Source: Desmonostoc muscorum LEGE 12446
GTDB lineage: Bacteria > Cyanobacteriota > Cyanobacteriia > Cyanobacteriales > Nostocaceae
Direction: 5' to 3'
Assembly: GCF_015207005.2 (NCBI RefSeq)
Contig: NZ_JADEXS020000001.1
Coordinates: 7,587,001 to 7,651,000 of the forward strand
DNA: 64,000 nt
Shown: positions 25,662-35,002 of the stretch, one piece after another
Layout of the letters: the number at the start of each line of letters is the position of its first letter
Numbering within the stretch: the stretch's first letter is position 1
Notes under the pieces: model-generated
What the model saw: only the letters and a program-made list of their open reading frames with translations
Databases searched by the model: none
Told to the model about the DNA's origin: nothing
Translations under genes and position numbers: made by a program

Positions 25662-26456
25662 ATGCTTGAATTATACCAATGGGAACTATCTCAATACTCA
25701 GAGAAAGTGCGGCTAATTTTAGATTTTAAAGGACTAGATTACCGCAAAATAGAGGTTACGCCTGGGATTGGACAGGTAGAACTGTTCCGGCTGACTGGTC
25801 AAAGACAAGTTCCAATATTAAAGGATGGTAATAAATATATTGTAGATTCTACGGATATTGCTAAGTATTTAGACTTAAAGTATCCCGATCGCCCTTTAAT
25901 ACCACAAGATGCCAAAAAACGAGGTTTAACTTTATTAATAGAAGAATGGGCGGATGAGTCCATTGGTATTAAAGGTCGCAAAGCACTGTTTGCGGCAATA
26001 AGTCAAGATCAAAATTTCCGCAAGTCTTTATTACCCACCTCAACACCAGATATATTTAAAAGTCTAGTTGAAGGAGTACCCAGCGACTTGCTGACCCTGT
26101 TCGGTATTGGGGTAGGTTATAGTCCAGAGGTAATACAGTCAGCGATCGCATCCTTGAAACAAGACTTGGAAGCCTTAACATTATTATTGGCGGATAGTCC
26201 TTATTTAACAGGTGATGAGCCGACTTTAGCTGACTTAGCAGTGGCGGGTTTATCGATATTGCTGAAGTTCCCCGATGGTCCGTATCTAGATTTACCAGCA
26301 TCTATCAGAGGTAAAGGACTGCCAATATTAGCCGATAATCCTGATTATGAAGCATTTTTTAGTTGGCGCGATCGCCTTTACGCCCAATTTCGCAAGCCCT
26401 TAATTAGTAGCACTCCACCATCGGGAAGTGCGCCAACTTCGATTCAGATTGATTAG
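25662..26456 (+). CDS. Glutathione S-transferase family protein
   Basis: 264 residues. The N-terminal thioredoxin-like domain (1-80) starts MLELYQWELSQYSEKVRLIL and has the cis-proline site GQRQVPILKDG and the DSTDIAKYL motif that binds the gamma-glutamyl group. The helical C-terminal domain (about 90-250) includes SPYLTGDEPTLADLAVAG, the GST hydrophobic staple. There is a Ser/Tyr at the usual catalytic position (SQYSEK) rather than Cys. The natural substrate is unknown. AAGG lies 8 bp before the ATG. Confidence 0.88.
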   Translation: MLELYQWELSQYSEKVRLILDFKGLDYRKIEVTPGIGQVELFRLTGQRQVPILKDGNKYIVDSTDIAKYLDLKYPDRPLIPQDAKKRGLTLLIEEWADESIGIKGRKALFAAISQDQNFRKSLLPTSTPDIFKSLVEGVPSDLLTLFGIGVGYSPEVIQSAIASLKQDLEALTLLLADSPYLTGDEPTLADLAVAGLSILLKFPDGPYLDLPASIRGKGLPILADNPDYEAFFSWRDRLYAQFRKPLISSTPPSGSAPTSIQID

Positions 26457-26517
26457 GGAATGGGGAGTGGGGAGTGGGAGACGCGGGGAATGACAAATGA
26501 CTAATGACAAATGACTA

Positions 26518-28260
26518 ATGACAAATCAGATGAATTCGGGACAGCCATTAGGTTCGGTTATTCAAGGTTCTCTGACTGAAGGGTTAGAAGTGCGATTGCA
26601 TCCTGACATTTCTGTGGAAGATATGCGGGTGGGTAAATTCCTCGTTGTCCAAGGGATGCGATCGCGTTTTTTTTGTATGCTGACAGATGTGGCACTAGGA
26701 GCTGCTAATGCCCGAATTATTGCTAATCCCCCTAGTTGGGAAGACACTTTTTTACGAGATGTTTTAGCGGGAAGCGGTACATACGGTATGATTAACCTCG
26801 CACCGATGTTGATGTTCACTCCCGAATCTGAAGAATCTTTTTCCCCCACAAATGGCAAATCGGCAAATCCTTTCCTGCCATCGGCGACGGGTTTGGCTTC
26901 ATTTGTGCCACAAACCAGCACGACGATGGAATTATTGCCTGTTAAAACTATTCCTAGCCACTTTAGTCAAGTTTACGAAGCCAGCGTTGATGATTTTCGC
27001 CGGGTGTTTGGTTGGGAAGATGATCCCCAAAGGCGAAATTTCTCCATCGGCAAACCTTTGGACATGGATGTGCCAGTTTGCATTGATTTGAATCGCTTCG
27101 TAGAACGTAGCAATGGGGTTTTTGGCAAATCTGGTACTGGTAAATCATTTTTAACGCGTTTACTTTTAGCCGGGGTTATCCGTAAAAGTGCGGCAGTCAA
27201 TTTGATTTTTGATATGCATTCCGAGTATGGCTGGGAAGCTGTTGCAGAAGGTAAAAATGTCAATACCGTTAAAGGCTTAAAGCAATTATTTCCCAGTAAA
27301 GTTGAAGTTTACACCCTCGATCCGGAATCGACAAAGCGCCGGGGTGTACGTGATGCTCAAGAACTTTATCTGAGTTATGAGCAAATTGAAGTTGAAGATA
27401 TTAAGTTATGTAGCCGAGATTTAGGACTTTCTGACGCAGCTTTGGATAACGCCAATATTCTGTATAGCGAATTTGGCAAGTCTTGGATTGTCCAGTTGTT
27501 AAATATGAGTAACGAAGAAATCGAGATGTTCTGCGACGAGAAGCGCGGACACAAAGGCTCGATTATGGCATTGCAGCGCAAACTCTTGCGGATGGACAGT
27601 TTGAAGTATATGCGAGCGGTTTGCCCGCAAAATTATATTAGTAAAATTGTGCAATGTCTGGAATCTGGGAAGAATGTTGTGATAGAATTTGGTTCCCAGT
27701 CTAATATGCTCTCTTATATGTTGGTGACTAATATGATCACCAGACGTATCCACGAGCATTACGTTAAGAAGGCAGACAAATTTCTGCAAAGCAAAAATCC
27801 TAGCGATCGCCCGACGCCATTGATGATTACCATTGAAGAAGCACACCGTTTCCTAGACCCGGCAGTTGTACAAAGTACTATATTTGGAACTATTGCACGG
27901 GAGTTGCGGAAGTATTTTGTCACACTTTTGGTAGTTGATCAACGCCCGTCGGGAATAGATAATGAAGTTATGTCCCAAATTGGGACTCGCATTACCGCTC
28001 TACTGAACGATGAAAAAGACATTGACGCGATTTTTACGGGTGTATCTGGTGGTGGCGGACTGCGATCTGTGTTGGCAAAGTTAGACTCTAAGCAACAAGC
28101 CTTAATTTTGGGTCACGCTGTTCCTATGCCAGTAGTGGTGCGTACCCGTCCTTACGACGCAGCTTTCTACGAAGAAATTGGTGACCCAGCCTGGGAAGAA
28201 AAACCTGACGCAGAAGTATTCGCCGCTGCTGAACTAGCGAAAGCTGACTTGGGATTTTAG
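26518..28260 (+). CDS. HerA-like (DUF87) ATPase
   Basis: 580 residues. An N-terminal HAS-barrel-like domain (about 10-160) precedes a RecA-fold ATPase of the HerA/FtsK superfamily with Walker A GKSGTGKSFL (about 203-212). Walker B is in TPLMITIEEAHRF, and the arginine-finger region is VVDQRPSGIDNEVMSQIGTRI. HerA proteins are hexameric DNA translocases that in archaea work with the nuclease NurA; no NurA gene is next to it here. The product is conserved in cyanobacteria without a defined role. The ATG at 26518 lies in a CTAATGACAAAT repeat unit, so the Met at 26530 may be the true start. Confidence 0.85.
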   Translation: MTNQMNSGQPLGSVIQGSLTEGLEVRLHPDISVEDMRVGKFLVVQGMRSRFFCMLTDVALGAANARIIANPPSWEDTFLRDVLAGSGTYGMINLAPMLMFTPESEESFSPTNGKSANPFLPSATGLASFVPQTSTTMELLPVKTIPSHFSQVYEASVDDFRRVFGWEDDPQRRNFSIGKPLDMDVPVCIDLNRFVERSNGVFGKSGTGKSFLTRLLLAGVIRKSAAVNLIFDMHSEYGWEAVAEGKNVNTVKGLKQLFPSKVEVYTLDPESTKRRGVRDAQELYLSYEQIEVEDIKLCSRDLGLSDAALDNANILYSEFGKSWIVQLLNMSNEEIEMFCDEKRGHKGSIMALQRKLLRMDSLKYMRAVCPQNYISKIVQCLESGKNVVIEFGSQSNMLSYMLVTNMITRRIHEHYVKKADKFLQSKNPSDRPTPLMITIEEAHRFLDPAVVQSTIFGTIARELRKYFVTLLVVDQRPSGIDNEVMSQIGTRITALLNDEKDIDAIFTGVSGGGGLRSVLAKLDSKQQALILGHAVPMPVVVRTRPYDAAFYEEIGDPAWEEKPDAEVFAAAELAKADLGF

Positions 28261-28263
28261 TCA

Positions 28264-28330
28264 TGGGGGATGGGGAGATGAGGGAGATGAGGGGGATGAG
28301 GGAGTGAGGGAGCAGGGGAGCAGGGGAGCA
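28264..28330. repeat. Low-complexity purine tandem repeat
   Basis: GGGGAGATGAG and GAGCAGGG units are repeated several times directly after the HerA-like gene's stop. Confidence 0.8.
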
Positions 28331-28393
28331 GAGGAGAGTTCAATGTGCCTTGTTCTTTCCCCTCTGCCCCTCTGCCTCTTCCAATGCTCCATG

Positions 28394-28469
28394 CCCAATC
28401 CCCAGTCCCCAATCCCCAGTCCCCAATCCCCAGTCCCCAATCCCCAGTCCCCAATCCCCAATCCCCAAT
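28394..28469. repeat. Heptamer array (CCCCAAT/CCCCAGT)n
   Basis: About ten heptamers, alternating mostly CCCCAAT and CCCCAGT, form a short tandemly repeated repetitive sequence as known from heterocystous cyanobacteria. Related arrays occur at 18070, 38341 and inside a kinase gene at 51785. Confidence 0.92.
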
Positions 28470-28961
28470 TCGTACCATCCCTCCATTCCTAGAGCAAATT
28501 AAGTTCGGTTATCCGGCTAGTTTTTAGCAACAGAAGAGGGGTTTTTGGCGTCACTATAGATGTAGTAAGTAATTTCAAGGAAGTTTAAAATTTTTTTGGC
28601 AAACAGACAATTTTGAATTATAATTACAAGCTTTATCTTAAGATACTTTACTATCCGACAGATTTATCGTATTATAAAGCTAAGTAAAACTCATATCGAC
28701 TTCGGATTTTTCAGTTACTGCCAGTAACTGGCTAAGAGAAGAATTCTCAAAAACAACCCAGCATGTTTATAAAAGATTCAAAAATTTAGGGAAGGTAGGG
28801 GGAACCTATCTGAGGGGCTTACCGTCTTAACAACGGCTTTATCAATTGATCTCATTGCTTTTGGTAGCTCCCAGTGTTCCGTGATATATGTACTACCTTT
28901 CTCAATTAACTTTAGTAAGAAAAAAATACATTGTGTTTACGGAGTAGAGGACAACGCACCA
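28470..28961. other. Upstream region of the sigma factor gene
   Basis: About 490 bp, AT-rich, with a GGGAAGGTAGGGGGAACC stretch near 28791 that could pair with the following GGGGCTTACCG region. Promoters and a long leader of the sigma factor gene are likely here. No gene is seen. Confidence 0.5.
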
Positions 28962-29945
28962 ATGCCTACTGTCAATACCCAAACGGAAAACCTCAATACC
29001 AAATTCACGGCTGATATGGTGCGAACCTATCTGCGAGAAATTGGTCGTGTACCACTGCTAACCCGTGAACAAGAGATTGTCTATGGGAAGCAGGTGCAAC
29101 AAATGATGACGCTGATCGACGCCAAGGAAGCTTTGGCGAAGAAACTGCACCGGGAACCGAGTTTACCAGAGTGGGCTGACCACGTTCACCAATCAGAAAC
29201 CGACGTGAAACAAACGGTAGCTCAAGGTAAGCGGGCCAAGCAAAAAATGATTGAAGCGAATTTGCGCTTGGTGGTTGCGATCGCTAAGAAGTACCAAAAG
29301 CGAAATATGGAGTTTCTGGATTTGATCCAGGAAGGAACACTAGGCCTAGAAAGGGGTGTAGAGAAATTTGACCCAACCAGGGGTTATAAATTCTCAACCT
29401 ACGCTTACTGGTGGATTCGCCAAGCGATTACCCGTGCGATCGCCCAACAAGGTCGTACTATTCGCTTACCGATTCACATTACCGAGAAACTCAACAAAAT
29501 CAAAAAAGTCCAGCGGGAGTTGGCTCAAACCTTAGGGCGATCGCCTACTCCAGCGGAAATTGCCAAAGAACTCGAATTAGAACCTGCTCAGATCCGCGAG
29601 TATCTGAATATGGCGCGTCAACCAGTGTCTTTGGATGTGCGAGTCGGCGACAACCAAGATACTGAGTTGCAAGAAATGCTCGAAGATGACGGCCCGTCAC
29701 CAGAGTATTACACCAATCAAGAGTTCTTGCGCCAAGATTTGAACAACTTGTTAGCAGAACTAACCCCCCAACAGCGGGAAGTTTTAGCCTTACGTTTTGG
29801 TTTAGAAGATGGTAACGAAATGTCATTGGCGAAAGTGGGTGAGAGATTGAATCTCAGCCGTGAACGCGTCCGCCAGTTAGAGCATCAAGCTTTGGCTCAT
29901 CTGCGTCGCCGTCGCGCCAATGTCAAAGAATACATTGCTAGCTAA
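28962..29945 (+). CDS. Group 2 RNA polymerase sigma-70 factor
   Basis: 327 residues from the ATG at 28962 ([15 protein letters not shown]), with AGAGG about 11 bp upstream; the frame continues upstream without credible N-terminal sequence. Region 1.2 is [20 protein letters not shown], region 2 is [13 protein letters not shown] to [14 protein letters not shown], region 3 is [13 protein letters not shown], and region 4 ends [20 protein letters not shown]. The absence of region 1.1 and the close match of 2.4 and 4.2 to the primary factor mark it as a group 2 (SigB/SigD-type) alternative factor that overlaps the primary promoter specificity under stress. I do not assign a letter. Confidence 0.93.
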   Translation: MPTVNTQTENLNTKFTADMVRTYLREIGRVPLLTREQEIVYGKQVQQMMTLIDAKEALAKKLHREPSLPEWADHVHQSETDVKQTVAQGKRAKQKMIEANLRLVVAIAKKYQKRNMEFLDLIQEGTLGLERGVEKFDPTRGYKFSTYAYWWIRQAITRAIAQQGRTIRLPIHITEKLNKIKKVQRELAQTLGRSPTPAEIAKELELEPAQIREYLNMARQPVSLDVRVGDNQDTELQEMLEDDGPSPEYYTNQEFLRQDLNNLLAELTPQQREVLALRFGLEDGNEMSLAKVGERLNLSRERVRQLEHQALAHLRRRRANVKEYIAS

Positions 29946-29949
29946 AATT

Positions 29950-29973
29950 AGAGACGCGAAAATTTGCGTCTCT
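29950..29973. repeat. Palindrome AGAGACGCGAA/TTTGCGTCTCT
   Basis: Near-perfect 24-bp palindrome 4 bp after the sigma factor stop, of the same family as 11664 and 44060. Confidence 0.8.
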
Positions 29974-29990
29974 ACACCACCTTGGTGAAG

Positions 29991-30020
29991 CGCCTCCTGA
30001 ATTCAGGGGGCGATTTTTTT
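29991..30020 (+). terminator. Intrinsic terminator of the sigma factor gene
   Basis: CGCCTCCTGAATTCAGGGGGCG forms a stem with no real loop beyond the GAATTC centre and is followed by ATTTTTTT. Confidence 0.85.
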
Positions 30021-30123
30021 ATGGCGATCGCAATCTGTGCGATGGTATTAGCACAAATTAATCTTTCGCATTTATTTTCCACTGCGATTAAGAATGTAAA
30101 TAAATTTGCACAAGGATGGTTTT

Positions 30124-30999
30124 ATGTCAAGTATTTCTCAACTAATTACCCCCCACATCAAAGATTTAGGAGGGTTTTCTGCTCGTCGCAGTTTACCCCA
30201 TGACAATCGCCTGATGGTCGGTCCGTTTATTTTTTTCGACCATTTGGGTCCTGCTATATTCCCTCCAGGTAAAGGCGTAGACGTTCGACCCCATCCCCAT
30301 ATCAATCTGGCTACGGTTACTTATTTGTTTGAGGGGGTATTATTACATCGAGATAGTTTGGGTAATGTACAAGAAATTCATCCAGGTGCAGTTAATTGGA
30401 TGACTGCGGGCAGGGGTATCGTTCATTCTGAAAGAAGTCCCGAAAGCGATCGCCTCAAAGAAAGCACTCTCCACGCTATTCAAACGTGGGTAGCTCTGAG
30501 CGAAACATCCGAAGAAACCGAACCTTGGTTTGAGCATTATCCGATTGAAGATATCCCGACTTGGACAGAAAATGGTGTGGCGATCGCTCTGATTGCGGGA
30601 TCAGCTTGGGGAAGAACTTCTCCGGTCAAAATTTTATCTCCTACCATCTACCTCGATCTCTCTTTTGCTCCTGGAGCTAAATTAACTCTCCCTGCTGACT
30701 ATAGCGAAAGGGCTGTTTATAGCGTCACCCAAGGTCTTTTTATTGATGGTGAGGAGCTAGAACAACATCGCTTAGCCATCTTATCTGCAAATAGTTTAGT
30801 CACAATATCTGCTAATACTCAAGCTCGCTGTGTGGTTGTCGGTGGCGAACCTGTTGGCGATCGCTATCAGTGGTGGAACTTTGTCTCTAGTCGCAAAGAA
30901 AGGATCGAACAAGCTAAACATGATTGGCAAGAAAATAGATTTGAGCAAGTACCAGAAGAAAAAGAATTTATCCCCTTACCGGAAAATGCTTTTAAATAA
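30124..30999 (+). CDS. Pirin family protein
   Basis: 291 residues from the ATG at 30124, which has AAGGATGG about 5 bp upstream; a TTG at 30106 is in frame but lacks such a site. The N-terminal cupin holds the metal-binding set: HPH in RPHPHINLATVTYLFEG, the following His in LLHRDS and the Glu in GIVHSERSP. A second cupin fold covers about 160-285. Pirins are iron-binding proteins, some with quercetin 2,3-dioxygenase activity; the role in cyanobacteria is not established. Confidence 0.9.
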   Translation: MSSISQLITPHIKDLGGFSARRSLPHDNRLMVGPFIFFDHLGPAIFPPGKGVDVRPHPHINLATVTYLFEGVLLHRDSLGNVQEIHPGAVNWMTAGRGIVHSERSPESDRLKESTLHAIQTWVALSETSEETEPWFEHYPIEDIPTWTENGVAIALIAGSAWGRTSPVKILSPTIYLDLSFAPGAKLTLPADYSERAVYSVTQGLFIDGEELEQHRLAILSANSLVTISANTQARCVVVGGEPVGDRYQWWNFVSSRKERIEQAKHDWQENRFEQVPEEKEFIPLPENAFK

Positions 31000-31557
31000 G
31001 TTGGCGCAATTAAAACAATTCGCAATTCACAATTCGCAATGACGCTCCTCTCTTACAAAGTTCGTTAGGCGCTCAGTTCATATTTCTCGCGACAATTAAT
31101 ATCCAAATATGCGCCTAACACAACGCCAGTTGCTTCTCCCAAGGGGAGACGCTACGCGTAGCTTGCTTCTGGGTTCGCGTAGCGTCTCGTAGAGAAGGAG
31201 TACAAGCCGGGAAACCCATCCAACGCACTGGCTCCCCTACAAGAATTTTATTTTTACTTTATAAATAGCCTCTAAGGGTTTTAAAACCTACAATGGTAAG
31301 TGTTTTCGGATTATATTGCAGTTTTTTACACATCGGCTCAATATGAACTTCACCCAATGGAACGAATCCGTTGTATGAAGCATAAAGACTCTAACTGATG
31401 GTAATCTTAAGATTGTCAAACTAAATTAAATAAAAACTTTAGTTTTCGAGACTTTTGTTTTTTGGAAAATAGAAATTAAGTCATTAGCAATCAAGACTTC
31501 GTTATGATTTAAGTAAGTTCTAGAAAACTAAGTTAACTTTTTAACAGGAGAAGTAGG
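31000..31557. other. Repeat-rich intergenic region
   Basis: 558 bp. It holds an inverted repeat GTTAGGCGC (31064-31072) with GCGCCTAAC (31111-31119) and a block of GCTACGCGTAGC and CGTAGCGTCTCGTAGAGAAG motifs (31148-31197), also seen near 36600. TTTTTACTTTATAAATAGCC near 31251 is a motif shared with 1808. The last 30 bp contain the ribosome site of the next gene. Confidence 0.65.
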
Positions 31558-32274
31558 GTGCTTAACAACTTTCATCGGTTATTATCCCCCCTTCAGTGGG
31601 GAATTTCCCTTACGGGCTTAGGCTTACTTCTCGGTTTGGGCTTTATTGGCAAGCAGACTGAAGTTGTCTCAGTTAAAAATGCTCCATTCTCATCTGCTCA
31701 GATTCAGAAAAGCTCCGAAACTTCTCTTTTGTCAAGACTCAGACAAATTCGAGAGCAGAGAAGTCAACTGCAAATAGCTTCTGGGGATAGAGAGATTTTG
31801 GGGGATAAGAACCCAAAAACAGGATCTACAACCACAGCGTTGGTTCCAGATGTTCAGATCGCCGCTACAAAAGGGGTAGAAGTTTTACCAAGAGCTAATT
31901 TTCCAACAAAAGATGGAATTTATCTTTATGGTCAATCGCCAAAAGCAGACCAACTTGGTCAAGCTTACATCATCTTTCAGAAACAGCGGCAGAGGGTGAC
32001 TGGTGCTTTGTATATGCCCCAATCAGAGTTTAATTGTTTTCAGGGTACACTCGACCAGTCGGGAGAGTTGGCGATGACGGTTAGTGCTTCATCCAATGAA
32101 ACCAATGCTGATGAGTCTAATCAGGTGGCTACAAGCAATAGATTGCCTAAGGTTGGTGAAGATGAGCTAAGCACCTATGCTTACTCGGTAGCTTTGCAAG
32201 ACTTTCATCGGTTAAATTCTGTCAGTGCTAGCGATCGCCGCATATTACAAACGTGCAAATCATCTTTCAATTAA
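31558..32274 (+). CDS. Membrane-anchored or secreted conserved hypothetical protein
   Basis: 238 residues from a GTG at 31558 with an AGGAG site about 9 bp upstream. One hydrophobic N-terminal segment (about 13-31, GISLTGLGLLLGLGFIG) could be an anchor or uncleaved signal. A Ser/Gln-rich linker follows, then a domain (about 115-235) with KDGIYLYGQSPKADQLGQAY and ALYMPQSEFNCFQG, and the protein ends ILQTCKSSFN. Two cysteines in that domain could pair. I recognise the pattern only as a conserved cyanobacterial hypothetical. The last 4 bases overlap the convergent stop of cobO. Confidence 0.78.
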   Translation: MLNNFHRLLSPLQWGISLTGLGLLLGLGFIGKQTEVVSVKNAPFSSAQIQKSSETSLLSRLRQIREQRSQLQIASGDREILGDKNPKTGSTTTALVPDVQIAATKGVEVLPRANFPTKDGIYLYGQSPKADQLGQAYIIFQKQRQRVTGALYMPQSEFNCFQGTLDQSGELAMTVSASSNETNADESNQVATSNRLPKVGEDELSTYAYSVALQDFHRLNSVSASDRRILQTCKSSFN

Positions 32275-32948
32275 TACTCAATTCCTGGTTGCGCTTTTAC
32301 TCCTTGATCGCGGAAAGGATGCTTCACTAAGGTCATTTCTGTTACTAAATCAGCACGCTCAATTAAAGCAGCTGGTGCCCCTCGCCCTGTGAGAATAACG
32401 TGTTTGTTAGCTGGTTTTTGTGCCAAACCCGCTAAAACTTCCTCTACTTCTAAATAAGCCATTTTCAGAGCGATATTGATTTCATCTAATAGCACTAGAT
32501 GAAAGTCTGGATTGCGGATATATTCTAGTGATTTTTGCCATGCGGCGCTAGCTTTGTCAAGGTCGCGATCGCGGTCTTGAGTTTCCCAGGTAAAGCCTTC
32601 GCCCATTGCATGAAATTCTAACTGGTCTTGCCAATAACTGAAAACCCTTTTTTCGGAAGGTTCCCAGCTACCTTTGATGAATTGGACGATCGCTACTTTA
32701 TACCCGTGACCAAGCGATCGTAACACCATCCCCAAAGCCGCAGTGGTTTTACCCTTACCGTTACCAGTATTTACAATAATTAATCCTTTTTCTGGTACAG
32801 CTTGTGCTATTCGCTTGTCTTGCACTTCTTTGCGTCGCTGCATCTTTTTGCGGTACTGTTCATCAGTCAAAGATGAAGACATTACCTCATCAATCAAGCG
32901 CCCAATCTCTTGGTCTGGGTTTAATTCTTCCGGTGTGTCGTTTTTCAT
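32271..32948 (-). CDS. cobO: Cob(I)yrinic acid a,c-diamide adenosyltransferase CobO
   Basis: 225 residues of the CobA/CobO/BtuR family, which adenosylates the cobalt of corrinoids with ATP in cobalamin synthesis and salvage. The P-loop is VNTGNGKGKTTAALG (about 57-71); VAIVQFIKGSW, LLDEINIALK and VILTGRGAPAALIERADLVTEM follow as in the family. The N-terminal 50 residues are charged and probably helical. It converges with the preceding gene and shares 4 bp (TTAA, 32271-32274), so the two stop codons overlap on opposite strands. I see no cobalamin riboswitch upstream. Confidence 0.93.
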   Translation of the reverse strand: MKNDTPEELNPDQEIGRLIDEVMSSSLTDEQYRKKMQRRKEVQDKRIAQAVPEKGLIIVNTGNGKGKTTAALGMVLRSLGHGYKVAIVQFIKGSWEPSEKRVFSYWQDQLEFHAMGEGFTWETQDRDRDLDKASAAWQKSLEYIRNPDFHLVLLDEINIALKMAYLEVEEVLAGLAQKPANKHVILTGRGAPAALIERADLVTEMTLVKHPFRDQGVKAQPGIEY

Positions 32949-33315
32949 TAACCTTGTCTACAAATAACTGTTAAAACTTTCGAGAATGAGCCAAAACTAT
33001 GTCGAGCCTCTAATTTTACTAAATCAGATGAATGGATATGTACAGTAATATTGCACACCAAAATATTGATACTGTGTTAGATTTTTTTTACATATCTGGC
33101 AAACAAGTATGTAAAACTATATGATACACAAATTAAAGTTATAATTTGAATTCAATATTACTATTTTTAATAATTTAATTAAGTTGATTCAAGTACTTTT
33201 CAGAACAATTTTTATGTTTTTATGCGGCTGGTAATTTGAGTAGTATAAAGATTATCATTTACGCCTAATGTGAATTAGGAAAAAAGGCGTAAGAAGTAGT
33301 CTACGTAAAAAAATG
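32949..33315. other. Intergenic region
   Basis: 367 bp, AT-rich, between the cobO start and the 3' end of the signal peptidase pair. I see no gene or clear repeat. Confidence 0.5.
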
Positions 33316-33903
33316 TCAACGAATTCCTCCCATGTGATTGACAGGCCAGAAGCGAAATACGGCACGACCAATAATATTCTGGCGGGGGACAACACCCCAG
33401 CAGCGGCTATCGTAGCTATTGTTACGATTGTCACCTAGTACTAAATATGAGTCCGCTGGTATTATCTGAGGTTTCGCCAAGAAGGGCAGTTGTGGCCCTG
33501 ATGAGCAAACATCTATTAATGTACTCTGCCGAGAACTCAGGTAATTTTCTTCTGGGAGAGGTTTGTTGTTGATATAAACTTTGCCATCCTGAAGTTGTAC
33601 GTTTTCTCCAGGTAAGGCGATTACACGTTTAATAAAAGCATCTTGATATTGTTCTTTTTGTAACTCTTCTGTAGGCCAAAAAACAACAATATCTCCCCGT
33701 TGTGGTTTAGAAAATTTATACTTCAATTTATCAATAATGATTTTATCTGCCTCCCACTGGTTTGGCGTACCATGTAGAGTCGGTTCCATAGCACCAGAAG
33801 GAATCCAGCGTCTTTCAGTAAAAATTAGAATATACGCAGCAATAGTCCAGAAGACTAGTATTACACTACCCTCTATAATCATCTTACGGTTGATACTGGG
33901 CAT
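33316..33903 (-). CDS. Signal peptidase I paralogue with catalytic Ser replaced by Ala
   Basis: 195 residues of the S26A (LepB) family: one N-terminal membrane segment (about 9-28), then the periplasmic catalytic domain. Box B reads RWIPSGAMEPTL; the position of the nucleophile (Ser in SGSM) is Ala38, encoded by GCT. The general-base lysine is present (K92 in FIKRVIALPGE), as is the DNRNNSYDSRCWG box. The protein otherwise matches its upstream neighbour almost residue for residue across the domain, so this is a recent tandem copy. By family rules it should be unable to cleave preproteins. It could be a regulatory or substrate-binding pseudoenzyme, or a decaying duplicate. Confidence 0.9.
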   Translation of the reverse strand: MPSINRKMIIEGSVILVFWTIAAYILIFTERRWIPSGAMEPTLHGTPNQWEADKIIIDKLKYKFSKPQRGDIVVFWPTEELQKEQYQDAFIKRVIALPGENVQLQDGKVYINNKPLPEENYLSSRQSTLIDVCSSGPQLPFLAKPQIIPADSYLVLGDNRNNSYDSRCWGVVPRQNIIGRAVFRFWPVNHMGGIR

Positions 33904-34032
33904 ACCACGTTTTCTTTTTATTTGTCCTTTGTCATTTGTCGTTTGCCCTTTGTCATTTTTTTAGATAAATTACTAATGACTAATGACCAATGACCAATGA
34001 CGTTGTTTTTTGTATTAGCGATTACCCCATGT

Positions 34033-34686
34033 TTATGGAGTTGTTTGTGGATAAAGTGGTGTTTGATCGATTCCCCCAACGTGATTGAGAGGCCAGAAGC
34101 GAAATACAGCACGACCAATGATATTTTGGCGGGGAACAACACCCCAACAGCGGCTATCGTAGCTACTGTTACGATTGTCACCTAGTACTAAATATGAGTC
34201 CGCTGGTATGGTTTGGGGTGTTGCCAAAAAGCGCGGTTGGGGAGCGTCTTTACAAACATCAATAACTGTACTCTGTCCTGAGCTAAGATAATTTTCTTCT
34301 GGCAGGGGTTTGTTATTGATATAAACTTTGCCATCCCTAAGTTGCACTTTTTCTCCAGGTAAGCCGATTACACGTTTAATGAAAGCATCCTGGTATTGTT
34401 CTTTTTGTAGCTCCTCAGTAGGTGAAAATACTACAATGTCTCCGCGTTGGGGGTTAGCAAATTTATACTTCAACTTATCGACAATGATTTTGTCTGCCTC
34501 CCATTGGTTTGGTGTACCATGTAGAGTTGGTTCCATCGATCCAGAAGGAATCCAGCGTGCTTCAGCAACAAAGGTGCGAATTCCCAGAGCTAGAACAATG
34601 CTCAAGACAATTGTTCTACCTAGCTCTGCGATCCAGGAATTATCGGGTTGTTGACTAGAGTTGTTATCAGACACTTGATTATGCAT
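34033..34686 (-). CDS. lepB: Signal peptidase I (LepB)
   Basis: 217 residues. A cytoplasmic N-terminus and one membrane helix (about 24-42) precede the S26A catalytic domain. Catalytic Ser is S50 in RWIPSGSMEPTL and the Lys is K104 in FIKRVIGLPGE, followed by DSYLVLGDNRNSSYDSRCWG. It removes signal peptides from secreted proteins at the plasma and thylakoid membranes. It lies 129 bp upstream of the Ser-to-Ala paralogue on the same strand and is likely co-transcribed with it. The C-terminus is about 12 residues longer than in the paralogue. Confidence 0.93.
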   Translation of the reverse strand: MHNQVSDNNSSQQPDNSWIAELGRTIVLSIVLALGIRTFVAEARWIPSGSMEPTLHGTPNQWEADKIIVDKLKYKFANPQRGDIVVFSPTEELQKEQYQDAFIKRVIGLPGEKVQLRDGKVYINNKPLPEENYLSSGQSTVIDVCKDAPQPRFLATPQTIPADSYLVLGDNRNSSYDSRCWGVVPRQNIIGRAVFRFWPLNHVGGIDQTPLYPQTTP

Positions 34687-35002
34687 GAAATTACTTAAAT
34701 AAAAGAGAGAGGCAGGTAATTAACTAGACTAAATAAATTTTATCTGTTAATCTTAACGGAAAAATTCTAATTTCCTAGTTACGTTCGGATTTTCACGGGG
34801 TTCTTCATAAATTAAAAATAAACTTTTTTTTAACGCTCCGCAAAAATTCGTCATTCAGAGCGCGACTAAGTTTAACCTAAAAGCATAGTTGTCTGTAATG
34901 CAGAAGTTGCTCTTGCTAAAAAAAGGGTTCCAGAAGTAGCCAGAATACTTGCCAAGATTAGATTTTTTGATTTTTAGTTTTAAATTTGAATTGCTAACCC
35001 CC
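34687..35002. other. Intergenic region between divergent lepB and pyrC
   Basis: 316 bp, AT-rich. The reading frame of pyrC extends back to 34949, but the conserved N-terminus begins at 35003. No repeat or RNA gene is seen. Confidence 0.5.

Noticed and set aside
28257..28527. Open frames on both strands rich in [11 protein letters not shown] or PQSPIPSPQ
   Set aside because: They are translations of the heptamer array and low-complexity DNA between two genes.
28790..28880. Possible structured RNA (riboswitch-like) in the sigma factor leader
   Set aside because: The G-rich stretch can pair locally, but no known riboswitch consensus fits and no covariation can be tested here.
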